Source of the DNA: JBDWFY01 sp964291365 | GTDB taxonomy: Bacteria > Pseudomonadota > Alphaproteobacteria > Rhizobiales > Stappiaceae | DNA length: 64,000 nucleotides | Reading direction: 5' to 3' | Assembly: GCA_964291365.2 (NCBI GenBank) | Contig: OZ219989.1 | Span: forward strand, 3,472,001 to 3,536,000 | Part shown: positions 1-7,217 of the stretch, one piece after another | Layout of the letters: the number at the start of each line of letters is the position of its first letter | Position numbering within the stretch: position 1 is the stretch's first letter | Notes under the pieces: generated by a model | Told to the model about the DNA's origin: nothing | Database searches by the model: none | The model's input: the letters and a program-made list of their open reading frames with translations, nothing else | Translations under genes and position numbers: made by a program

Positions 1-224
1 GGATCCATTCGAAGTGCTCTTTGAGCGAGAATTAACCCATCCATATCCGGCAGTACAACATCGGCAATCAATAATGAAAATGGTGACTCACAAAATTTTT
101 CATAAGCAACTAATCCATTATCTACAGATGAAACTTGATATCCAACTTTATTTAATTCCGCTGCCAGAAAAAATCGCATACTTGAATCGTCTTCTGCGAG
201 CAAAATTCGCGGTAAATTTGTCAT
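1..224 (-). CDS. cpdR: CpdR-like response regulator receiver protein, cut by window edge
   Basis: Reading the minus strand from an ATG at 222-224 gives 74 codons of a receiver domain that run off the window. The acidic pocket is visible (ILLAEDD, residues 7-13, with D12 and D13) and so is the phospho-acceptor D55 in ADVVLPDMDG. The sequence closely follows CpdR of alphaproteobacteria, a single-domain regulator that, when unphosphorylated, directs ClpXP to the cell pole to degrade cell-cycle regulators. It is divergent from an N-formylglutamate amidohydrolase gene, a neighbour often seen beside cpdR in this class. The C-terminal third is missing, so the lysine of the receiver fold and a possible C-terminal degradation signal cannot be checked. 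A plus-strand frame over the same bases is a shadow. Confidence 0.82.
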   Translation of the reverse strand, partial: MTNLPRILLAEDDSSMRFFLAAELNKVGYQVSSVDNGLVAYEKFCESPFSLLIADVVLPDMDGLILAQRALRMD

Positions 225-434
225 AATTAAAGTAAATTCCATAAATTTGTAAATTATCTTTTAATACTCTACTGTATAAATTTGATTTATTTTATATGAA
301 AAAATTAAAAATGCAAGTAAATTCCAGTATTTTTAACATTTTTAACTCAATTCTGTCAATCTATGTATGAAAAAACATATACTTTTTCTTTACTCTAACT
401 TCCCCAAAAAATTCCGAAACCAAGGGAAAATGTC

Positions 435-1325
435 ATGAAAGTAGTGGAAAATTTTCTCGAAGTTCCCGCCGTTGAGGTATTGTCGCCATCCAAACAATTA
501 ATTCCATTTGTTTTTAGTTCACCGCATAGCGGCTGTTATTATCCGAAATCATTTTTGGAGGCTACCCAATTAGATTCACATCAAATTCGGCAATCTGAAG
601 ATGCTTACGTTGATTACTTGTTTTCCGATGTTGTAGATAATGGAGCAACACTTATTCGCGCAAATTTTCCACGCGCCTTTTCAGATGTAAATCGAGAACC
701 CTATGAATTTGACCCCTATATGTTTGATTGCAAGCTACCGAGCTACATAAATTCCGATTCAAAGAGAGCAACCGGTGGCATCGGAACAATTCCACGAATT
801 GTTGGTAAATCACAAGAAATATATAATCAACCTTTGAACCTTAATGAAGCTCTGAATCGTATTGAAAATTTATACCAGCCATTCCATTTAACTCTACATA
901 ATATTCTTGAAAGTACTCATGATAAGTTTGGTTATGTCGTTCTTTTCGATTGCCATTCAATGCCGTCAAGTTTTCCAGATAACACCAAAATAAATCGTCC
1001 AGATCTAATTTTAGGAGACCGGTTCGGAAGAAGCTGTTCCAAAAATCTTACTGAATTCACAGAAGAAATTTTTCGATCGTTTGGATATTCTGTTGGGCGA
1101 AATAATCCATTTGCTGGCGGTTATATCACGGAAAAATATGGGAGCCCTGATCGTGGATTTTACTCAATCCAAATTGAATTAAATCGTGACTTATATTTAA
1201 ACGGATCTGACTTTACCCTTACTCTAAACGCCAAAAATATTAAATGTAATTTTGCAAAATTTGCGAAACTAATCGCAGAAAAATTTATCCCTGACTTCTT
1301 TAATTATCTGATCGCAGCGGAATGA
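435..1325 (+). CDS. N-formylglutamate amidohydrolase family protein
   Basis: A 296-residue protein of the FGase family (zinc-dependent hydrolases related to HutG, which release formate from N-formylglutamate). Visible family motifs are HSGCYYP at residues 31-37, SEDAYVD at 54-60, DVNRE at 84-88, and DCHSMPS near residue 172; the histidines and acids in these are the expected metal ligands. The ATG at 435 follows an AGGG about 8 bases upstream. No other hut gene is nearby, so histidine breakdown is not shown by context. In alphaproteobacteria this family member often sits divergent from cpdR, as here, and its physiological substrate is not settled. An IS1595-type element is inserted 15 bases after the stop codon. 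Confidence 0.82.
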   Translation: MKVVENFLEVPAVEVLSPSKQLIPFVFSSPHSGCYYPKSFLEATQLDSHQIRQSEDAYVDYLFSDVVDNGATLIRANFPRAFSDVNREPYEFDPYMFDCKLPSYINSDSKRATGGIGTIPRIVGKSQEIYNQPLNLNEALNRIENLYQPFHLTLHNILESTHDKFGYVVLFDCHSMPSSFPDNTKINRPDLILGDRFGRSCSKNLTEFTEEIFRSFGYSVGRNNPFAGGYITEKYGSPDRGFYSIQIELNRDLYLNGSDFTLTLNAKNIKCNFAKFAKLIAEKFIPDFFNYLIAAE

Positions 1326-1332
1326 GAGGTTG

Positions 1333-1340
1333 CAAAAAAA
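1333..1340. repeat. Left target-site duplication of the IS1595-type element
   Basis: CAAAAAAA directly precedes the left terminal repeat and is repeated exactly at 3443-3450. An 8-bp duplication is the usual size for the IS1595 family. Both copies lie in an A-tract, so part of the match could be chance, but the leading C also matches. Confidence 0.8.
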
Positions 1341-1398
1341 GGGACTTATATACAATATGATACACTGAATAAAAACGGCTATAATTCCCTATTTACAA
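1341..1398 (+). repeat. Left terminal inverted repeat of the IS1595-type element
   Basis: These 58 bases match the reverse complement of 3385-3442 at 56 positions (differences at the sixteenth base and about the twenty-fifth). The GGG start is typical of the IS1595 family. The long, nearly perfect repeat is unusual, since many insertion sequences have repeats of 10-40 bp. Confidence 0.9.
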
Positions 1399-1555
1399 TA
1401 CTAATTGGCTCCCCTTTAAAATCAGGGGAAGCAATTTTTTATTATAGCCAAAAATAAACAAAAAATAAAGTTGTTAATAAAATCGACTTAGCTATGAGAT
1501 TTAGACCTTCTGTGGTACAATAGAGAAAACCAAAACTAACTTTGGAGACTCTATC

Positions 1556-2480
1556 ATGAGTAAAACCACGATGAGTCTCAAAGCATTTATGGCTCAGTTT
1601 GGAGATGAAGATGGCGTAAGAAAATTCTTTGAAAGTAGAAGGTGGCCTTATGGCGCAGAATGCCCCCGTTGCTTTAGTGTTGAACGCGTAAACCCAGCAC
1701 CACAACGAAAAGGATACCACTGCAAGAATTGCCGTAGATACTTCACCGTTCGAACGGGGACAATCTTTGAGGCTTCTAATATAAAATTAGAAATCTGGCT
1801 AGAATGTATTTACAATCTAGTAGTACGCCGCAAGGGTACGCCAGCAATTGAATTTGCAAAAATAATTGGCGTATCGGAAAAAACCTCTTGGTTTATCTGG
1901 CATCGTTTACGCGAAGCTCTGAAAAAGAGCCCGCATTATAAACTAAATAAAGATGTTGAAGTTGACCAAGTTTTTATGGGCGGCTTAGAAAAAAACAAAC
2001 ACGCCAATAAAAAGCTTCGTGCTGGACGTGGTGGTGTAGGAAAAACTCCTATGATGGGCTTTCGCTAACGTGGTAAGCGCGCAGAAGGAAGATCCGTAGT
2101 TCTAAATGGTATGGATCGAGCTTCTTTCCGTGAAGCTATAGAACGTAATGTTGAGCCGGGAAGTACTATTATAACTGACGAACACCCAAGTTATAACGGA
2201 TTAGAGGACAAATACATCATTAAATCCGTTAATCATAGTGCTGGAGAATATGTCAGAGATGGCATTCACATTAACGGTAGAGAGTGTTCACTCAGTATTA
2301 AAACGAGCTCAAAAAGGGATTTTTCATCGCATAAGTCCTAAGCATATGCAACGCTATGCCGATGAAATAGAATTTCACTTGCATCATGCAGATGTGAAAA
2401 AACATATTAATGAGCGTGTTGAGAGACTACTTTCTATAGTATTCCTTGCGAGAATTACTTATGATGAACTAACAGCATAA
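1556..2480 (+). pseudogene. IS1595-family transposase, broken by a stop and a frameshift
   Basis: The first segment (1556-2068) carries a zinc ribbon (CPRC and CKNC, about residues 36-60), a helix-turn-helix-like region, and the first catalytic aspartate in VEVDQVFMGG. A TAA at 2066-2068 interrupts the frame; the same frame then continues with the second aspartate in ITDEHPSYNGL. Near 2277 the frame moves by one base, after which the final catalytic block VESVHSVLKRA and SPKHMQRY appear and run to 2480. With one base removed, the whole region is 308 codons, the normal size for this family. All three catalytic blocks are recognisable, so decay is recent. The start at 1556 has GGAG about 11 bases upstream. 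Confidence 0.9.
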
Positions 2481-2492
2481 GTATTAGTAAAA

Positions 2493-2516
2493 AAGTCACG
2501 CCAATTGGCGTGACTT
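2493..2516. terminator. Bidirectional hairpin between transposase and passenger
   Basis: A perfect palindrome with 10-bp arms (AAGTCACGCC / GGCGTGACTT) and a four-base AATT loop lies 12 bases after the transposase stop. Its left flank is A-rich and its right flank moderately T-rich, so it can end transcription from both convergent genes. Confidence 0.75.
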
Positions 2517-2562
2517 AGTTTATTAACCATATTTTATTCGTTTACATTTTCTTTTAACTTTG

Positions 2563-3222
2563 TTATTCTTCACATATTTGAGGTCTTTTAAATCTTTCTA
2601 AATTTAGTATATCTGCTAACAAAAAGCCGTCCCAATTATCATAATAATCGACCCATTCAGGTGGAGCAGCCTCACCCATACTATCCAAACATCCTTTACC
2701 AGAATCATCTTTTCTAGGCTTATAAAATTCACCACAATAAGACCCATCTGTAAAAAATTGAATTGCCATATATTCTAATTTATTACCAATACATCTAAAT
2801 TTCCATCTTTGAGCTATTCTTACCGCAAGGGGAGGATCATATTTGAAATCTGGATATTGTTTATCATCACTTAATTTCAGATATATACAGAGCCCCGACC
2901 AACAATGAGGACTACTATCATCTTCACACCATTCCCCCTCCCTTTCACTTTTCTGTAAATTAAAAGTGTGATATTCTTCTATTTTATTTAATCTCTCACT
3001 AACATTAGAACCATCCGTTCTTTTTTTAAACTTAGGTGGATAATTGTAACCAGTAGCACTAATATCACATAAAGAAGATGTATCAAATGTAATCTCATCT
3101 TCAAACTCTGAATCTGGAAGCTCAGCATTTTCTAATATAGTTTGTCCTAAGACCTGAGCTAAACTCAAGCTAAAAACAAAAACTCCAGTCAATACTCCTG
3201 AAATCAGAATTTTAAAAGTCAT
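2563..3222 (-). CDS. Secreted Cys-rich protein of unknown function, IS passenger
   Basis: A 219-residue protein I do not recognise. Residues 1-26 form a clear signal peptide (basic start, then ISGVLTGVFVFSLSLAQ) with a plausible cleavage after VLG or GQ. The mature part is acidic and Trp/Tyr-rich and holds eight cysteines, enough for four disulfides, so export to an oxidising compartment is likely. A very strong ribosome site (AGAGGAGG) sits 6 bases before the ATG at 3220-3222. It lies inside the IS1595-type element, convergent with the broken transposase, and its own frame is intact. That contrast suggests selection on the passenger or an older shared mobilisation. No catalytic motif is visible, so no function is assigned. 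Confidence 0.75.
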   Translation of the reverse strand: MTFKILISGVLTGVFVFSLSLAQVLGQTILENAELPDSEFEDEITFDTSSLCDISATGYNYPPKFKKRTDGSNVSERLNKIEEYHTFNLQKSEREGEWCEDDSSPHCWSGLCIYLKLSDDKQYPDFKYDPPLAVRIAQRWKFRCIGNKLEYMAIQFFTDGSYCGEFYKPRKDDSGKGCLDSMGEAAPPEWVDYYDNWDGFLLADILNLERFKRPQICEE

Positions 3223-3384
3223 TTCAAACCTCCTCTTTGAAATTTTTGGAATTTAATCCGGTTGATTGAGAAATTTGTAACATTAAAAAAGTTATTAGTA
3301 CTATTAATTTTTCATAGCTGCTATGCAAAAAAACTTAGCTAACATAAAATAACTCCCCTTGATTTAATTGGTAGCCGGTTAATT

Positions 3385-3442
3385 TTGTAAATAGGGAATT
3401 ATAGCCGTTTTTATTCAATGTATCATTTTGTATATAAGTCCC
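3385..3442 (-). repeat. Right terminal inverted repeat of the IS1595-type element
   Basis: Reverse-complement partner of 1341-1398 (56 of 58 positions). It ends in CCC at 3442, directly before the 8-bp duplication CAAAAAAA at 3443-3450. Confidence 0.9.
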
Positions 3443-3450
3443 CAAAAAAA

Positions 3451-3475
3451 AGCCGCACTCAAAATTGAGGCGGCT
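3451..3475 (-). terminator. Hairpin with minus-strand T-run beside the IS insertion
   Basis: AGCCGC and GCGGCT form the outer stem and CTCAA/TTGAG extends it. On the minus strand the stem is followed by a run of T (the A-tract used as IS target), which is terminator-like in that direction. The element therefore appears to have inserted into the tail of an older terminator downstream of the amidohydrolase gene. Confidence 0.5.
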
Positions 3476-3838
3476 CAGTCTAGGGAGGAAAATGCCCAAA
3501 CAAAAAACTTAAATGTGACTTTTATTCTCTATGGTTACAAACAGATAAATCACAAAATTTAAACTCAATTAAATACTACGTTCAATTTTAGTGTTTGTTT
3601 CCATCAATTTAATCTGACAAATTGTCACACCTGTTTATTTAATTGTTTGATTCTACTAAATAATGAGTTTCATATGACATTCAACTAAGATATAAAAGTT
3701 ATCCACAGAAAATTTTACACACCTTTATTTGTCTAATGTTTTATTAGGTTTCACCCATCAAGAAACTGAAATTTTGGAATACATTTGAATTTTTAAGACA
3801 GTCCAGCTAATTTCACTTTGCAGGGAAATTCATCAATT
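3476..3838. other. Non-coding AT-rich spacer
   Basis: I see no convincing coding frame, RNA gene or repeat here. It should hold the promoter of hisN, but no clear -35/-10 pair stands out. Confidence 0.5.
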
Positions 3839-4618
3839 ATGGGACAATATGAAACGTATCTGAATTTTATGCATAAGCTTGCAGATGCATCTGACGTTGA
3901 AACACTGAGGTATTTTCGAACAAACTTTGTGATAGAGAACAAAATAAAAACTGGATATGACCCAGTTACTGAAGCTGATCACAATAGTGAAAAAGTAATC
4001 CGAAAATTAATTTCAAGTGAATATCCCAATCATGGAATCATTGGTGAAGAATTTGGAGCTATCAATGAGACTGCTGAATTTGTATGGATCATAGACCCAA
4101 TTGATGGGACCCGTTCTTACATTAGTGGTATTCCTGCATGGGGTACACTAATTGGATTAAGACATAATGATCTACCAGTTGCCGGTATGATGTCGCAACC
4201 CTATACCAAAGAACGATTCTTTGGTGAAAAATCAAATGCATTTTCACAATATGATGGATTGCAAAAACCATTGCAAACACGTCCTTGCGAGTGTTTAAGT
4301 AAAGCAGTACTTTTGAACACAACCCCAGCATTATTTAATCAGACAGAAAAACCTAAGTTTGAGCAAATTGAAAAGCAGGTACAGCTCGTTCGATATGGTA
4401 CAGATTGTTATGGCTATGCGATGCTAGCATCTGGTCATGCTGACCTGGTAATTGAAAGTGATATGAAAATTCATGACATTTTTGCATTGATACCAATCAT
4501 TGAAGGAGCCGGCGGTGTCATTACTAATTGGATAGGTGATTCAGTTGCGACTGGAGGTCAAATTCTGGCCAGCGGGGATAAGCGACTACACGAAATAGTA
4601 TTAAACGAATTGCAATAA
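3839..4618 (+). CDS. hisN: Histidinol-phosphatase, inositol monophosphatase family
   Basis: A magnesium-dependent phosphatase of the IMPase fold, 259 residues. Metal-binding motifs are GEEFG (69-73) and DPIDGTRSYI (from 86), followed by IPAWGTLIGL, a signature of HisN enzymes that remove phosphate from histidinol phosphate, the penultimate step of histidine synthesis. The late motif KIHDIFALIPIIEGAGG supplies the final metal-binding aspartate. A TTG at 3818 is in frame, but the ATG at 3839 is the better start because AGGGA lies 12 bases before it. It is convergent with the lysophospholipase-like gene, 20 bases away. A general inositol or nucleotide phosphatase role cannot be excluded, as no other his gene is nearby. 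Confidence 0.8.
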   Translation: MGQYETYLNFMHKLADASDVETLRYFRTNFVIENKIKTGYDPVTEADHNSEKVIRKLISSEYPNHGIIGEEFGAINETAEFVWIIDPIDGTRSYISGIPAWGTLIGLRHNDLPVAGMMSQPYTKERFFGEKSNAFSQYDGLQKPLQTRPCECLSKAVLLNTTPALFNQTEKPKFEQIEKQVQLVRYGTDCYGYAMLASGHADLVIESDMKIHDIFALIPIIEGAGGVITNWIGDSVATGGQILASGDKRLHEIVLNELQ

Positions 4619-4638
4619 TTTATATTGCACAAATAGAG

Positions 4639-5589
4639 TTATTTTTTATCCATAAAATCATCAAAAGCTTGCCAAAACTGTTGTCTTACTTCATCTGTTT
4701 CAACCAGCAATTCATGTTTTGCTCCCTTAATTTCAAGAAATGTTGCCGAGGTTAATTTTTGACTTAATTGTTTTGCAGCAACACTTGAAACCACAGAGTC
4801 ATCACCCGCAGCGACTATCAAAAATGGCAATTTTATTGCCTTACCAAAATCAGTGCGCTTAAATGCTGATAGTGCTTTGCGCGCAGCACGCACCCAAGAA
4901 AAAGTTGGCGGACCAACTTTAAGGTCTCGTGCTTCAGCTAATACTTTGCTATATCTCTCATACCGCTCGCGATCAGAAGTCAAGGTACTACTCGCAAATG
5001 GTAATCCTAAATACTCTGGGTTTCCTGAACTTGGCGTAGACTTTCTACCTAGTCCAATCATACTGCCAAAATTGGCAATTGCTCCGATTAACCATGGCGG
5101 CATGTCGGGGTTACCAAATTCAACAAAGGGTGCCGATAAAATAATGCGATTGAGATCAGATTGATATTTTCCGATCACTGATAATGTTACCGCACCACCT
5201 GTTGAGTGTGCCAAAACAAAATATGGTGACGGACAATCTTTCATCACAATGTCTCTAAACACACAATCGAAGTCCAACGAATATTGTGCAAAGGATTCGA
5301 CATGGCTCTTTTCTGGGTCTGTCAATAATCGTTGCGAACGCCCTTGACCACGCCAATCAAACGAGACAACTGCATATCCGCGACTCTGTAACTCAGTCAC
5401 TACTTCAAAATATTTTTCGATATATTCGCCCCGTCCTTGCAATACTAGTACAGTCCCCCTAGCATCATTTGATACCGCGGGCCATTTCGCAAAACGAATT
5501 TGAATTCCATCTACCGTTGTTATGAAATCTGCATTTGCACCATTTGGTATTGGATTGACTGGGCAATCAAATAGTACCGACACTTTCAA
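4639..5589 (-). CDS. Alpha/beta hydrolase, lysophospholipase/monoacylglycerol lipase type
   Basis: A 316-residue serine hydrolase of the Hydrolase_4 (PldB-like) group. The nucleophile elbow is AHSTGG with Ser129, the oxyanion region is LVLQGRGEYIEKY, and SFDWRGQGRS (77-85) is typical of the group. The acid is probably in AAGDDSV (about 265) and the base His in GAKHELL (about 293). Such enzymes cleave lysophospholipids or monoacylglycerols, likely at the inner membrane; no signal peptide is seen. The start is uncertain: TTG at 5587-5589 lies only 4 bases after GGAG, while the GTG two codons later is spaced better. It is transcribed away from the lipoprotein gene and converges with hisN. Confidence 0.8.
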   Translation of the reverse strand: MKVSVLFDCPVNPIPNGANADFITTVDGIQIRFAKWPAVSNDARGTVLVLQGRGEYIEKYFEVVTELQSRGYAVVSFDWRGQGRSQRLLTDPEKSHVESFAQYSLDFDCVFRDIVMKDCPSPYFVLAHSTGGAVTLSVIGKYQSDLNRIILSAPFVEFGNPDMPPWLIGAIANFGSMIGLGRKSTPSSGNPEYLGLPFASSTLTSDRERYERYSKVLAEARDLKVGPPTFSWVRAARKALSAFKRTDFGKAIKLPFLIVAAGDDSVVSSVAAKQLSQKLTSATFLEIKGAKHELLVETDEVRQQFWQAFDDFMDKK

Positions 5590-5761
5590 TTTACTCCAAA
5601 TTGGAAAAAAATAGTGACTGCAACCAAACTTTCATACTGTTAGTTGAATTAAATAAACCAACCAATTTGAAGAAAGCTATCGCTAGTCTATTACACAACA
5701 AATCGAATTTAGAATATTGAATACGATTAATTTAATCAACTAGTGCTAAGCATAATAACCA

Positions 5762-5786
5762 AGACGACATCAATAAGATGTCGTCT
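5762..5786 (-). terminator. Hairpin downstream of small lipoprotein gene
   Basis: A perfect 10-bp stem (AGACGACATC / GATGTCGTCT) with a five-base loop. On the minus strand it follows the lipoprotein stop codon by about 120 bases and is followed by a loosely T-rich stretch (TTGGTTATT), so it is a moderate terminator candidate. Confidence 0.5.
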
Positions 5787-5905
5787 AAATAGGTTAGATT
5801 GGAAGCTAAACGACTATTAAACCGACCGAATAATCAAAGCTATCCTCATTAGAAGGATTAAGAGCGTAGATTCTGGATGTTGTTTTTATCCAGTAATGTT
5901 ATAGC

Positions 5906-6061
5906 TCAATTTCCTCCACAAAGACGATCACGTTCTCTGGTATCTGGAAGCCATTCGTGACGATGTTCCCAATCCCATTGTCCCCAACAATCTCGCTCGG
6001 GTTCTTGAGAACAAGATATAATCACAAATGATGCCGATAAAATAAGAATTAGATTTTTCAT
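5906..6061 (-). CDS. Tiny lipoprotein A (51 aa)
   Basis: An unrecognised 51-residue protein read from an ATG at 6059-6061, with AGGT about 9 bases upstream. The N-terminus is a type II signal: MKNLILILSASF, then the lipobox VIISC with Cys17 as the lipid site. Only about 34 residues would remain after processing, and they are hydrophilic, with two cysteines and several Trp and His (DCWGQWDWEHRHEW). Two other genes in this window (41286-41414 and 50243-50425) have the same design. The function is unknown; small lipoproteins of this kind include entericidin-like and envelope-stress proteins, but no homology is claimed. Confidence 0.65.
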   Translation of the reverse strand: MKNLILILSASFVIISCSQEPERDCWGQWDWEHRHEWLPDTRERDRLCGGN

Positions 6062-6355
6062 ATTTATTACCTGTGAATTTCATTAATGATTCCAAATTAC
6101 ACTTGTTGCTCATAATATCAATGCGGTTTATTGTCGCACTCTTCTATAAATGACAACATGAAAGTAATCTAAACTCTATTTGGAATTCAATTTACGTTTA
6201 AAAAATTTGATAATCAAAAAGTGGTTTCTTTCAATTCTTAAAATTTATACATATAGCAAATATCTACTTTCAACACTGTTAATGAAATTGCATTACTTTT
6301 GGCACCACCAGCGTGAAATCTTTACTACCGAATAAAAAAACTGCATTGGTTGAGT
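6062..6355. other. Non-coding spacer upstream of Hsp20 gene
   Basis: No coding frame or repeat is supported. The right end leads into the heat-shock promoter at 6356. Confidence 0.5.
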
Positions 6356-6385
6356 CTTGAAATTTTCATTAAGACGCACTATCTA
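6356..6385 (+). promoter_or_regulatory. Putative sigma-32 (RpoH) promoter of the first hsp20
   Basis: CTTGAA at 6356-6361 is followed after 16-17 bases by CACTATCT, which resembles the alphaproteobacterial RpoH pattern (CTTGAA and a C-rich/TAT -10). A very similar arrangement precedes the second hsp20 gene at 7086. This is inferred from pattern only. Confidence 0.5.
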
Positions 6386-6472
6386 GCTATATATGGAGTC
6401 AAATTAAGAATAATGCAGTTGCGGTTTTGCCATTAATTGGGAAATTGACCTGCTTTCAATCACATAGAAAAA

Positions 6473-6498
6473 AAAGTCGCTCAAAGGAGGACTTTCAA
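6473..6498 (+). promoter_or_regulatory. ROSE-type RNA thermometer hairpin, first hsp20
   Basis: Just before the start codon, AAAGTC (6473-6478) pairs perfectly with GACTTT (6490-6495). Inside, a single unpaired G (6479) is followed by CTC (6480-6482) pairing with GAG (6487-6489) of the ribosome site AAAGGAGG. The TCGCT anti-Shine-Dalgarno with a bulged G is the hallmark of ROSE elements, which melt at high temperature to let small heat-shock genes be translated. The whole 5' leader probably begins shortly after 6390; only the last hairpin is drawn here. Confidence 0.75.
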
Positions 6499-6936
6499 AT
6501 GCGAGAAATTAACTTTCAACCACTTTATAATTCAACGATTGGGTTTGACAAACTTGTTCATCTGTTGGATACAGTAAATTCAGATGTTGCTCCAAACTAC
6601 CCACCTTTTAATATTGAGCGAAATTCTGAAAATAATTACCGAATTACAATGGCAGTCGCGGGGTTTGAAGAACCCGACTTGTCAATTGAAACTAAAGAAT
6701 CTGTGCTAACAGTTAGTGGCAATAAACCACTTGAAAATGAGCATTCAGAGTACCTTCATCGTGGTATTGCAACGCGCACTTTTATTCGAAGATTTCAGCT
6801 TGCAGATTATCTCAAAGTACAAAGTGCTAAACTGGAAAACGGCTTATTACATATTGATTTAGTACGCGAAGTACCAGAGTCATTAAAACCTCGAACGATT
6901 AATATTACCGAAAATGGTAAATTGGCTACAAAATAA
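6499..6936 (+). CDS. Small heat-shock protein Hsp20 (IbpA-like), copy 1
   Basis: A 145-residue alpha-crystallin-type chaperone, which holds unfolding proteins until ATP-dependent chaperones act. The N-terminus (NFQPLYNSTIGFDKLVHLLD) is the class A Hsp20 form of rhizobia and IbpA/B. The crystallin domain covers about 36-125 (YRITMAVAGF to LHIDLVREVP), followed by a short tail with the conserved I-x-I (TINI) anchor. A longer frame from a TTG at 6427 exists, but the ATG at 6499 has a perfect AAAGGAGG and fits the family. A second, clearly related copy follows at 7218. Transcription looks RpoH-driven and translation thermometer-controlled. Confidence 0.9.
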   Translation: MREINFQPLYNSTIGFDKLVHLLDTVNSDVAPNYPPFNIERNSENNYRITMAVAGFEEPDLSIETKESVLTVSGNKPLENEHSEYLHRGIATRTFIRRFQLADYLKVQSAKLENGLLHIDLVREVPESLKPRTINITENGKLATK

Positions 6937-6959
6937 ACTTGAATCTTGGTTTTCCATTA

Positions 6960-6979
6960 GGTGACAAGTTCATGTCACC
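6960..6979 (+). terminator. Hairpin after first hsp20
   Basis: GGTGACA and TGTCACC form a perfect 7-bp stem with a 6-base loop, 23 bases after the stop codon. No strong T-run follows, so termination may be partial. Confidence 0.4.
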
Positions 6980-7085
6980 CAGCCGTTATTTATTTGCGGA
7001 AAATTCTGCCAGTTAAAAGAATAACACCCACAAACTGAAGTTAAATGTCTGGATTTTTAATCAGCAATATTTTTTTTCTCCAAAC

Positions 7086-7116
7086 CTTGAAATTAAAAAA
7101 TTAGCTACCATATCTA
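7086..7116 (+). promoter_or_regulatory. Putative sigma-32 (RpoH) promoter of the second hsp20
   Basis: CTTGAA (7086-7091), a 16-base spacer, then CCATATCT (7108-7115). This fits the RpoH consensus better than the copy at 6356 and gives the second hsp20 its own heat-shock promoter. Confidence 0.55.
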
Positions 7117-7193
7117 GTTTAGCAGGTGCACATTGGCCTGCTGAAAAAACTGACTTTGCCTATTTTGGGAAGTCAAACTTAGAAAACCTAAAC

Positions 7194-7217
7194 AGTTGCT
7201 CATAGGAGGGCTAAATT
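7194..7217 (+). promoter_or_regulatory. ROSE-type RNA thermometer hairpin, second hsp20
   Basis: AGTT (7194-7197) pairs with GGCT (7209-7212) using G-U wobbles. An unpaired G (7198) follows, then CTC (7199-7201) pairs with GAG (7206-7208) of the AGGAGGG ribosome site. The architecture, TTGCT anti-Shine-Dalgarno with bulged G and a four-base loop, matches the first copy although the bases differ, which is covariation-like support for a real ROSE hairpin. Confidence 0.75.

Larger units (their letters stand above)
1341..3442 (+). mobile_element. IS1595-family element, 2102 bp, with passenger gene
   Basis: The element is bounded by long terminal inverted repeats that begin GGGACTTATATACAA. The outer 58 bases of the two ends differ at only two positions, and weaker similarity continues inward for about another 35 bases. 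An 8-bp duplication flanks it. Inside are a plus-strand IS1595-type transposase gene with one in-frame stop and one frameshift, a strong hairpin, and a convergent minus-strand gene for a secreted Cys-rich protein. Passenger genes are known in the IS1595 family. The nearly identical ends suggest a fairly recent insertion, or mobilisation in trans by an intact relative elsewhere, because the resident transposase is broken. Confidence 0.9.

Noticed and set aside
14..226. Plus-strand frame of 70 codons at the left edge
   Set aside because: The opposite strand encodes a clear CpdR-like receiver domain over the same bases.
5928..6113. Minus-strand frame of 61 codons
   Set aside because: The overlapping frame at 5906-6061 has a lipobox and better signals; this one has no recognisable features.
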